Part shown: positions 1-11,600 of the stretch, in pieces | Layout of the letters: each line of letters begins with the position of its first letter | Numbering within the stretch: the first letter of the stretch is position 1 | DNA from: Tetrahymena thermophila SB210 | Taxonomy: Eukaryota; Ciliophora; Oligohymenophorea; Hymenostomatida; Tetrahymenidae | Reading direction: 5' to 3' | NCBI RefSeq assembly: GCF_000189635.1 | Contig: NW_002476303.1 | Location: 1-64,000, forward strand | Length of the DNA stretch: 64,000 nucleotides | Program-made: the position numbers and the translations under genes | The notes under the pieces: model-generated | Databases searched by the model: none | What the model saw: only the letters and a program-made list of their open reading frames with translations | Told to the model about the DNA's origin: nothing

Positions 1-1736
1 ACTAAAAGTCCTCTTAATTAATATTTTTATTAAATGAAAGGATTGTATGGTTTTTATCAAAATATACTTTTTATTTGTTAATTTAATCTAATCAAAGATC
101 TTATCCACTAATCTAAAAATATGTGTTTACAGTGAAGCCTGTTAATGCAGTAACCTATAGAAAGGAATATTTTTTCCAAAATGCAAATATTTCCAACTTA
201 TTTACAGATTTTTTAATGAAAAAGTTAAATTTGGGACCAGAACTTTTGTGCAATTTTAACTAGCTCCAAATCTGACTGATTTTAATGTACATTTTTGTGA
301 TAGCAATTAAATATAGAGCGAAAGCAAAAACACTAAAGATCTATAAAGATATTTTGATTATCTGAAAAGAATATTCTTATCAAAATATCTTTTCAATTAA
401 TCAAAGTGCCTACTCACTGATCTACAAATATACTAACATCTTTTTTATTTAAAGCTAATTGATAATAGTAATATTATCTATTTCATTAATATAATAGAAT
501 CACAATCTAATCCAAATTAAAATATTTTCTATTTTTTCCTAGACAAAAAAAATTGCAAGCTAAATTATTTTTAATATAAAATAAACAGTTCTACTTACTT
601 TATTAGTAGCAATAAATTAATTTTATTTTAAAAACTAAAACTAATTTTTGATGAAATCTTTTATTTATTTTATAGAATAATTTAATATTTTTTTATTTTA
701 ATATAAGTACTTTTAAAGTGTCTGTTTAACTGTATTAAATATGTTTGTTTTTACTCAATTATTTGTAGCGCCATTTGTTAATTTATATGGAATAATCATT
801 TAATAGTAAATATATATATAATTTAAGCTTAAAAATATATGGTGTTAGTATTATTATTTATTTTAATTAGGGATAAACTAATTAGCTTATTTTGTGAAAA
901 TTGATAGACTAAAATAAAATTTATCACTATATAATTATGATAGATAAATAAATAAATAATAAATCCATTTATTGTTTGTAAAATAAAATAAATTAAAAAA
1001 TATTTATTTATTCTAAATATTAATTTTATTTAAAAATAATTTATATTTTTTTTATTGAAATTTATAATTTGTTTAATTATTGATAAAAATAGTTTAAAAG
1101 AAAATGTAAGCAAAATAAATTTGCTACTTCTGTATTACATAATTAAATAAAAGTAACATCTAGATATTAATAAATATGAAAGATGATACTTCCCTATTGT
1201 ATTAATCAAATTACACCAAAATAAAAATAAATTAGTATTTATGTTTTAATCAACTATTAGAGTTATCAAACAACAGTTTAAATTAAAAATATTCATAAGA
1301 AATAGGATACTCAAAATAGAAGAATTTTATGCTAATTTTATTTATTAATAGCTTAATTGAATGTAATATAATAAATTTAAATGCCAAATATCATTTTTTA
1401 TTTATTTAATATTTTATCTAATAAATATAATAATAATTCAATAAAACACCTTAATTCATTTTTTATTATTGAACAAAATATAAATTTAAAAATTATTTTT
1501 ATTAGTTTTAAATTTTAATAATAAATAAATAAAACGGTTTGATTTTATGTAGTTTCCAACATTAAAAACTATAATATATAAAAATTTTTAATTATTTGTT
1601 TTAATAATAATTAAATTATGATATTAAATCAACTAATTTTCATAAAATTAAATTAAATAATATAAATATAAAAATATACAATTAATATTTTCTATACTGT
1701 TAACAAATATATATTTAATTATTCATTTTATTAAAT
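1..1736. other. AT-rich intergenic DNA downstream of LRR gene C
   Basis: No gene can be supported here. A less AT-rich patch at about 120-300 has two overlapping minus-strand frames free of TGA for 50-75 codons, but neither shows a recognisable domain or clear splice sites. A short motif around 54-133 recurs in diverged form at about 380-440. These may be relics of duplicated coding sequence. Confidence 0.4.
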
Positions 1737-4700
1737 TCAATCTATATTTAATTTCACTAATCTTTTTATTTTTTAAGCTAATCTTTTGATTTCTGTTTTT
1801 CTTTTTTAAGGCAATTCCCTTTTAATAAATATAAATTTATTTTTTAGATAAATAAAACATTTTATTTATAATCATCAAATTTTAAACAAAAAAAAGTAAT
1901 TACTATATAGATAGATTCAATAACTTTATATTTTTACAGTTGATAATTTCTTTGGAATTTAGAAACTTCTCATTATTACTAATAAAATAAAGATATTTAA
2001 ATTACATCTCAAAAGCTTTAACATATTTTTTTTCAAAAGTAATAAATAAAATTTACTCTGAATTAAACACTAAATTTGTAAGTTAAGTGTAGTTACTCAA
2101 ATCTAATCCAATATTTTATACTGCTTTCTCACCGATTTTATTACCTCTTTTCAAAAAAAATAAAACAATTTATTAACTATTTAAATTTGCTTTGACATTT
2201 AAATCAAAATCTATAAAAAAAATTCAAGCTTTTTTTGTTATTGATAAATAAATATAAAATAATTTTACTAAATTGAAAAGTCAAGATTAGTAAGCAATTT
2301 GCAGTTACCAAGTGCTGTAGCAATAGTAGAAGCTCCATCATCTCCAATTTAATTTTCACTTCACATTTTATAAATTTTATGTTTTTTTAGTTCAAAATTT
2401 TGACATTTTTTTTTTAATAGTTTTTAATGATATAAATCTACTTTATCCAAAATTCTAAATTTTTAAGTTGAGTGCAGTTACTCAAACCTAATCCAATATT
2501 TTATGCTCCTTTATCACCGATTTTATTGCCCCTTTTCAAACAAAATTAAAAAATTAAAAAACAATTTAAATTTTTTTTGACATTTAAATCAAAATATATT
2601 AATTAATACAAACTATTAATAAATAAATAAATATAAAATAATTTTACTAAATTGAAAATTTGAGATCAGTTAGGAATTTACAGTTACCAAGTGCTGTACC
2701 AATAGCAGAAGCTCCATCATTCCCAATTTAATTTTCACTTTTATAAATTCAAGTCATGTTTAATTAAAAATTTAACACATTGTATAAATTTAATATTTTT
2801 TTTATTTAAATAAAAAGTTTTGAAATAATTTTTTTTAAAGATATAAGCGAAATAAATTTACTCTATAAAAAATTGTAAATTTGTAAGTTAAGTGGAGTTA
2901 CTCAAACCTAATCCAATATTTTATGCTCCTTTATCACCAATTTTATTGCCCCTTTTCAAACAAAATAAAACAATTTATTCACTATTTAAATTTTTTTGAC
3001 TTTTAAATCAAAATATATAAAGTATTCAAACTTTTTTAAGTTATTAATAATAAATATAAAGTAATTTTACCAAATTAAAAATGTGAGATTAGTAAGAAAT
3101 TTACAGTTACCAAGTGCTGTCCCAATAGTAGAAGCCCCATCATCCCCAATTTAATTTTCGCTTTTATAAATATAAATCAAGTTTAATTAAAACTTTAACA
3201 CATTTTATAAATTTAATGTTTTTTTAATTCAGTTTAAATAAAAAGTTTTGACATAATTTTTTAAAAGTTATGAATGATATAAATCTACCTTATCCAAAAT
3301 TCTAAATTTTTAATTAGAGTGCAGTTACTCAAACCTATTCCTATATTTTAAGCTCCTTTATCACATATTTTATTTTTCCTTTTCAAATAAAATAAATTCA
3401 TTTATTAACTTTTTAAATTTGTTTTGATATTTAAATCAAAATATAAATATTATTCTAACTTTTAGTTATTGATAAATAAATATAAAATAATGTTACATAA
3501 TTTAAAAGTCGAGATTAGTAAGGAATTTAAAGTTTCCAAGTGCTGTCCCAATAGTAGAAGCTCCATCATCTCCAATTTAATTTTCGCTTTTATAAATGTA
3601 AATCAAGTTTAATTAAAAATTTAACACATTTTATAAATTTAATATTTTTTCTATTTTAGTTTTAATATAAAGCATTTAAAAAATTTTTTTTAAATATATA
3701 AAAGATAAATATCTACCTTATCCAAAATTCTAAATTTGTAAGTTAAGTGCAGTTACTCAAACCTAATCCAATATTTTATGCTCCTTTATCACCGATTTTA
3801 TTGCCCCTTTTCAAACAAAATAATAAATTTGTTTTGACAAAATATATAAAATAATTCAATTTTTTTTAGTTATCAATAAATAAATATAAAATAATTTTAC
3901 CAAATTGAAAATTTGAGATTAGTAAGGAATTTGCAGTTACCAAGTGCTGTACCAATAGTAGAAGCTCCATCATCCCCAATTTAATTTTCGCTTTTATAAA
4001 TGCAAATCATGTTTAATTAAAAATTTAAAACATTTTATAAATTTAATATTTTTTTTAAAGTTATAAATGAAATAAATTTACCTAATCACAAATTGTAAAT
4101 GTGTAAGTTGAATGCACCTACTCAAACTTAATCCAATATTTTAAGCTCCTTTATCACCGATTTTATTTTTCCTTTTCAAACAAAATAAATTAATTTATTA
4201 ACTATTAAAAAAATTTTGTCATTGAAATCAAAATATATAAATTATTCAAACTTTTTTTAGTTATTGATAAATAAATATAAAATAATGTTACATAATTTAA
4301 AAGTCGAGATTAGTAAGGAATTTACAGTTACCAAGTGCTATCCCAATAGTAGAAGCTCCATCATCCCCAACTTAATTTTCGCTTTTATAAATTCAAATTA
4401 AGTTTAATTAAAAGTTTAGCAAATTTTATAAATTTAATATTTTTTATATAAATTTTATTTTTTTCTAATTTAGTTTGAATAAAATGCATTGACATAATTT
4501 TTTTAAGGATATTAATGAAATATATCTACTTTATCCAAAATTCTAAATTTGTGAGTTCAGTGCAGTTACTCAAACCTAATCCAATATTTTATGCTCCTTT
4601 ATCTCCGACTTTATTGCCCCTTTTCAAATAAAATAAATCAATTTATTAACTATTCAAATTTGTTTTGACATTTAAATCAAAATTTATAAAATAATTCAAA

Positions 4701-7700
4701 TTTTTTTTTTATTGAAAAATAAATATAAAATAAATTTACGAAATTGAAAAGTCTAGATTAGTAAGGAATTTACAGTTTCCAAGTGCTGTACCAATAGTAG
4801 AAGCTCCATCATCCCCAATTTAATTTGAGCTTTTATAAATGCAAATCAAGTTTAATTAAAAATTTAACACATTTTATAAATTTAATGTTTTTTATATAAA
4901 TTTAATATTTCTTCTAACTTAGGTTGAATAAAAGTTTTGATATAATTTTTTTAAAAGATATAAATGAAATATATATACTTTATCCAAAATTTTAAATTTG
5001 TGAGTTGAGTGCAGTTACTCAAACCTAATCCAATATTTTATGCTCCTTTATCAGCGATTTTATTGCCCCTTTTCAAACAAAATATTAAATTTGTTTTGAC
5101 ATAACATATCAAATAATTCAAATTTTTTTAGTTATCAATAAATAAAAAAAAATAATTTTACCAAATTGAAAATTTGAGATTAGTAAGGAATTTGCAGTTA
5201 CCAAGTGCTGTACCAATAGTAGAAGCTCCCTCATCTCCAATTTAATTATCCCTTTTATAAATGTAAACCACATTTAATTAAAAATTTAACACATTTGACA
5301 AATTTAATGTTTTTTTATTTTAATTCAGTTTAAATAAAAAGGATTGAAATAATTTTTTTTAAGAGTTATAAATGAAATAAATTTACCTTATCACAAATTG
5401 TAAATTTGTAAGTTGAGTGCAGTTACTCAAACCTAATCCAATATTTTATGCTCCTTTATCACCGATTTTATTTTTCCTTTTCAAGCAAAATAAAACATTT
5501 ACTCAATATTTAAATTTTTTTGACGTTTAAATCAAAATATAAAATTATTCAAACTTTTTTTAGTTATTGATAAATAAATATAAAATAATGTTACTAAATT
5601 TAAAAGTCGAGATTAGTAAGGCATTTGAAGTTGGAAAGCGCTCTACCAATAGTAGAAGTACCATCATCCCCAATTTAATTTTCACTTATAAATGAATATC
5701 AAGTTTAATTAAAAATAGAATACATTTAATAAATTTAATGTTGTTTAATTCAGTTTGAATAAAATGCTTTGACATTTTTTTTTTTTAAGTTATAAATGAT
5801 ATCAATTTACCCTATCCAAAATTCTAAATTTATAAGTTGAGTGCATTTACTCAAACCTAATCCAATATTTAATGCTCCTTTATCACTGATTTTATTTTTC
5901 CTTTTCAAACAAAATAAAACAATTTATTAACTTAAATTTGTTTTAACATTTAAAATTAAATTATTTTAAATAATTCAAACTTTTTTTGTTATCGATAAAT
6001 AAATAAATATAAAATAATTTTACTAAATTGAAAAGTCGAGATTATTAAGGAATTTACAGTTACCAAGTGCTGTACCAATAGTAGAAGCTCCATCATCCCC
6101 AATTTAATTTTCGCTTTTATAAATGCAAATAATTTTTAATTAAAAACTTAACACATTTTGTAAATTTAATGTTTTTTTAATTCAGTTTGAATAATTAGCT
6201 TTGACATAATTTTTTTTTTAAAGTTATAAATGAAAAAAATCTACCTAATATAAAATTGTAAATTTGTAAGTTGAGTGCAGTTACTCAAACCTAATCCAAT
6301 ATTTTATGCTCCTTTATCACCGATTTTATTGCCCCTTTTCAAAAAAAAAAAAATTATTAACTCTTTAAATTTGTTTTGACAACTAAATCAAAATATATAA
6401 ATTAACTCAAATATTTTTTAGTTATCAAAAAATAAATATAAAATAATTTTACCAAATTGAAAAGTTGAGATTAGTAAGGAGTTTGCAGTTACCAAGCGCT
6501 ATACCAATATTAGAAGCTCCATCATCTCCAATTTAATTTTGGCTTTTATAAATTCAAATCAAGTTTAATTAAAAATTTAACATATTTTATAAATTTAATT
6601 TTTTTTAATTCAGTTTGAATAAAATAGTTTTGACATTATTTTTATAAATGAAATAAATTTACTTTATATTAAATTCTAAATTTGTAAGTTGAGTGCAGTT
6701 ACTCAAACCTAATCCAATATTTTATGCTCCTTTATCACTGATTTTATTTTTTAAAGTTGAAAGTCAATAAAGAAATTATAATTACATTAATTAATAAATA
6801 ATTTTATAATAAAATTAATATATACCTTTTTAAGATGTATTTCTGAGTGCATTTATATGTGCGAGTTTATCTTATCTTATCTTATCACTGATTTTATTTT
6901 TCCTTTTCAAACAAAATAAAACAATTTATTAACTAATTAAATTTGTTTTGACATTTAAATTAAAATAAAAAAAATAATTCAAAATTTTTTTTGTTATTGA
7001 TAAATAAATATAAAATAATTTTACTAAATTAAAAAGTCGAGAGTAGTAAGGGATTTACAGTTACCAAGTGCTGTACCAATAGTAGAAGCTCCATCATCCC
7101 CAATTTAATTTTTGCTTTTATAAATGTGAATCACATTTAATTAATAATTTAGGCATTTTATAAATTTAATGTTTTTTTAATTCAGCTTGAATATAAATCT
7201 TTGAATTAATTTTTTTTAAAGATGTAAAGGAAATAAATACCCTATCCCAAATTGTAAATTTGTAAGTTGAGTGCAGTTACTCAAACCTAATCCAATATTT
7301 TATGCTCCTTTATCTCCGATTTTATTGCCCCTTTTTAAACAAAATAAAACAATTTATTAAATATTTACATTTGTTTTGACATTAAAATCAAAATCTTTTA
7401 AATAATTTAAACTTTCTTAGTTATCAATAAATAAATATAAAATAATTATTACCAAATTTAAAAGTTGAGATTAGTAAGGAATTTGCAGTTACCTAGTGCT
7501 GTCCCAATAGTAGAAGCTCCATCATCTCCAATTTAATTTTCGCTTATTTAAATGCAAATAAAGTTTATTAATTATTTAAACATTTTATAAATTTAAAGTA
7601 TTTTAATTCAGTTTAAATATAAAACTATTTTATATTGCTAATCCAGATATTAAAATATAATGAACTGGATAGCATTATATTCGGATTATGCTAAATTTAA

Positions 7701-10700
7701 AATGAAAAAAATAAATTAAAATATTTATGAAAAAGAAAGTAAAGGTAATATTCAATAAAATTTATAAATTGAATTTAATATATAAATAGATAGTATAAAA
7801 TGTATTCAAATAAAATATTTTATATTTTTTCAAATATGTGGGTTTTCACACCCAAAATATTTCAAAAGCTTGTAGGGGGGAAGGGTATTAATATATGAGA
7901 ACTTACAGTTTGTATTTTTCTTAATTTAATAATTTATATTTTTTTAATTTCTTTTTACAAATATTTTTTAATCTTTTATTATTTTGAAAGATTATCCAGG
8001 AATTAAAATATCATGATATCTAATTCATCATATTTTAATACTGGATTAGCAATATTTTTCAAAAATATATTAATAAAACTTACCTTATAACTAATTATAA
8101 ATTAGTAAGTTGAGTGCAGTTAGTCAAACCTTATCCAATATTTTATGTTCCTTTATCTCCAATTTTATTTTTCCTTTTAAAACAAAATAAATCAATTTAT
8201 TAGCTATTAATATGTGTTTTAACATTAATATTAAAATTTGTAAAATAATTCAAACTTTATTTTGTTGATGATGAATAAATAAAAAATAATTTTACCAAAT
8301 TGAAAGGTTGATATTAGTAAGGAGTTTGAGGTTATCAAGTGCTGCACCAATAGTAGAAGCTCCATCATCCCCAATTTAATTTGAGCTTTTATAAATGTAA
8401 GTCACATTTAATTAAATATTAAAGACATTTTATAAATTTTATGTTTTTTTAATTCAGTTTAAATAATTTTTCAGAATTTTTAAAAAATAATAAATAAAAT
8501 TTACTTTATATCAAATATCAAATTAGTAAGTTGAGTGCAGTTCCTTAATCCTAGTCCAATATTTTATGCTCCATTATCTCCAATTTAATTTCCACTTTTA
8601 AAATAAAATAAATAGTTTAATTAATTATTTAAACCTGTTTAATAATTTAATTAAAAATATAAACTTAAATGTTACTAAATCCAAAATTAGAGATTAGTAA
8701 GGAATTTACAGTGACCAACTGCACTACCAATAGCAGAAGCTCCGTCATTTCCAATTTAATTCAATCTTTTATTAATAAAAATAATTAATAGATACATACT
8801 TAAATAAAAATAAAAAAAACTAATAAAATTAAAATTTTTAAATTTAATTTGAATAAAAATATATTTTTTCATTTTTTAAAATAATAAAAAAAGATATTTA
8901 CTCCATTCTAATATCTAAATTTTTAAGTTGATTACATTTACTTAAACCTAATCCAAGATTTAATGTTCCTCTATCACTGATTTTATTTTCTCTTTTCAAA
9001 TAAAATAAATCAAATATTTACAAATTAATTGTTTTAAACTTAACTCAAAAATTAAAATTTAGTTAAGTATTTTTAGATTTTTAAAATTGTAAAATTAAAA
9101 TTACCTAAGATAAAATTTTAGATTAATAAGAAGCTGTAAGTTGCTTAAAGCTGTTCCTAAAGAATATGCTCCTTCATCCCCAATTTAATTATTACTTTTA
9201 TATAAAAATAATATGAAATAAATAAAAATATATCATCCTTTAATTGATTAATTTAAAACAAACATTTTAATTTTTGCTAAAAATATAAAAAACATTAAAA
9301 TTTTTATAAATTTAAAAAAAATGAAAAATCAAAATTACCATAGTGCTAATTTTAAATTTTTAAGTAATTTACAGCTACCTAGTACTCTACAAATAGCTGA
9401 TGCTCCTTCTTCTCCAATTTAATTGTCACTAATAAAGCATAAAAGATATATAAATAAGAATTAATGAAAACTTAAAAAATGTTAAAGGATTAAATAGATT
9501 AAAAAATTCATTAAATTGTCTGCAGTTAATTAAAATATCCTTAAAAAAATTAAAATTAGTTACGAGAGGTCAATATCTAGATGATTCAACATTTTACAAT
9601 TGCTTAATGTAGTACTTATAGAAAATGCACCTTCTTTTCCAATTAAATTTGCACTTTTTTAAGTTTTTATTGATAAATAGGTGTTAAATTATATTGAAAA
9701 ATAATTTTTTAATTTATAAACAATTATCAATAAAATTTACACTGCATTTAAAGTTAAAGTAGTGAGTTTAGCACAACTACTAATACCCTCTGCAATACTC
9801 GACATCCCTCTGTCACCCATTTTATTTTTCCTTTCCAAACAAAAGTTTTAATAAATAATTTATTTTATTTTAAAATAATGCAATTAATGTAACTGAATAT
9901 GTTTAATACAATTAAATTAAAATTACCAAAGCTGCAGATTTAAGTTAGTAAGTGTTTTGCATCTACCTAATACTGTGCAAATCCAAAGTGCACCTTCATC
10001 TCCAATTTGATTTCCACTTTTATTATAAAATATTATTAAAATTAATTTAGTATAGATAATCAAAAGCTTTAATCAGTTTAGAAAGATAAACTTAATTGTA
10101 CTATAAAATAAATTAAAAAAAGTATACTCTAAATTTAGCTATAAACTCTTGAGATTAATTAGATTGCTCATAGTTTCTTCTAATAGAATACTTCCCTAAG
10201 CTTTAATTTCATTTAATCTTTTAAATTAAAAAATAAATCAATTAAACACCAGTAGTTTTATTTTACCTAAGAAGTTCTTGACAATCAGCAGATTTTTGGT
10301 AAAAAATACTTTTGAAAAACTAAATTTGGGCATAGATTTAATCATTGCTATTTAGATAAAATAAAATTAATTCTATTTTAATTAATTTAAATTTTTAATT
10401 AACAAAAAATATAAATTAATATTTTATTTAATATAATTTAAAAAGCAAAATTCAAGCTTATATCTTTTTATAAATGGTAGAAATAAATAGGGTTGTAAGA
10501 TAATATTATGATTTATTAAAGAATTTGTTGGATATATTAAGATTTATTAACATAAAAAAATATATTTATTTACCTCACATCATTACCAGTTTCAACAAAA
10601 TCCTTTATGTAGGAATATTCAGTAAATAATTAATTTATCTAATCTTCTGAAATATTCTCCTTACTACATGTTAGATTTTTAGCAAAAAGTAATTAATTAA

Positions 10701-11116
10701 GATTAAGATAATAAAGTTAAATTTTTACTTAAGATTTAATACTAAAGATTCTAATTTTTAACATTATACTAAAGTATTGTTAAGTTAAGCAACTTATTCA
10801 TTACTAAGAGTGCAATTTCTTTTTATTATTTTTTAATAATAAAAAAGAATATAATTTATGAATAAATGAATGAAATATAAGAAATTTTATTTAAACTTAA
10901 TTTTGTTTTTTTATAAAAATTTATGATTAAATAGGAATGAATAAATATTTATATTTATATATTTCATACTTTAACTGTAAGTTAATATGAGTTAGAGCTT
11001 TCAAGTTAGATTTCATTAACTGTTTATTTAAAAAAAAAGATTTTATAATAATAAATAAAATTAATAATAATATATACATCTTCTAGAATATTTTAAGAGT
11101 TATTCTATTACTCCAT
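1737..11116 (-). CDS. Giant LRR (RNI-like) protein, about 44 exons, gene C
   Basis: Predicted 1273-residue protein made almost wholly of 30-residue leucine-rich repeats of ribonuclease-inhibitor type, with the pattern LTNLxFxIxxENQIGDDGAS. No signal peptide or membrane segment is visible, so a cytosolic repeat scaffold is the natural guess; partners are unknown. Exon 1 (11078-11116) encodes 13 residues starting MEQQNNSQ and ends in phase 0. Exon 2 (10970-11019) encodes a half repeat and ends in phase 2. Forty repeat exons follow (2057-10818), then a 75-nt exon (1904-1978) and a lysine-rich terminal exon (1737-1818) ending in TGA. All junctions keep frame: the exons sum to 3822 nt, or 1274 codons. 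The exon at 10267-10347 is the least certain. The 5' repeats are diverged and the 3' repeats nearly uniform. The same architecture in genes A and B supports the model. Confidence 0.75.
6738..6881. other. Insertion inside an LRR exon, flanked by 20-nt direct repeats
   Basis: A normal repeat exon should run upstream from 6663 to about 6752. Instead its first bases occur twice: TTATCACTGATTTTATTTTT (plus strand) lies at 6732-6751 and again at about 6882-6901. The stretch between is AT-rich unique DNA ending in three copies of CTTAT. On the minus strand the usual acceptor is displaced, but the retained exon keeps ATCAG, which gives a phase-2 acceptor and a 75-nt exon exactly 15 nt shorter than normal. 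The orphan 5' fragment can be read into the insert but has no in-phase donor, so it is probably skipped. Confidence 0.6.
7635..8052. mobile_element. MITE-like element with about 40-bp terminal inverted repeats
   Basis: This 418-bp segment sits in an intron of gene C, which is therefore about 540 bp instead of about 120 bp. It begins TTGCTAATCC and ends GGATTAGCAA. Beyond those ten bases the ends stay complementary for about 40 bp with a few mismatches and one gap. Both sides are flanked by TA, the target duplication expected of Tc1/mariner-type transposons. No transposase frame is present, so it is a non-autonomous element or a solo remnant. The interior holds a short G-run (AGGGGGGAAGGG) rare in this AT-rich context. 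Confidence 0.7.
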
Positions 11117-11600
11117 TTTTTTTTATTTATTTGCCATTTTTATTTCTTTGATTTTTAATTATTATCAGAAAGTAATAATCTTAATTGATTTAAAAAAATT
11201 ATTTATTTTCTTTTTTAAATATTCTTATTTAATTTGTACCATTCTAAAAAAATATATTAATAAAACAGTCTTGTAAAAAAAAAAAAATTAATAGAAAAAT
11301 TGTTAGAAATATTTAAAAATAATTTTATAAAATTTAATAACATCAATTAACTACTAGAATTTTTTCAAATAATACTAACTGGCTATATTTTTAATTATAT
11401 GTTTTAAATACAAATATTAAGATTAAATAATGAATTTTAAATTAATTTTTCTGTGATATCTCATTTTTATAAAACCAAATATATAAATTAATATTTGATA
11501 ATTAATTATCATATTTTATTTTTTCTTTTTATCCATTTATAATTAATTCATTAAATTTAATAAATTGCTTACTATTCAATATTTTTGAAAAAAAAAATAA
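11117..11600. promoter_or_regulatory. Divergent intergenic region between LRR genes C and A
   Basis: The start codons of genes C and A lie 484 bp apart on opposite strands, so both promoters and 5' UTRs must fall here. The half next to gene A (about 11340-11600) is clearly similar to the sequence upstream of gene B (about 24640-24909), so the A/B duplication carried the 5' regulatory DNA with it. No specific promoter element is recognised. Confidence 0.45.

Larger units (their letters stand above)
2057..10818 (-). repeat. Array of 40 phase-2 LRR exons of gene C
   Basis: Exons are 90 nt with low coordinates 2057, 2269, 2442, 2648, 2862, 3071, 3289, 3497, 3717, 3901, 4082, 4292, 4530, 4740, 4979, 5162, 5387, 5595, 5811, 6024, 6245, 6453, 7025, 7241, 7453, 8084, 8296, 8515, 8676, 8902, 9105, 9339, 9564, 9741, 9927, 10128, 10574 and 10729. 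Two exons differ: 6663-6737 (75 nt) and 10267-10347 (81 nt). Each starts with the last base of a codon and ends with two bases, so any exon can be gained or lost without shifting frame. From about 9200 downward two exon types alternate: one with the core IGDDGASTIGTALGNCKFL, the other with IGDKGAQNIGLGLSNCTQL. The higher-order unit is therefore two exons, about 420 nt with introns. Confidence 0.85.
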
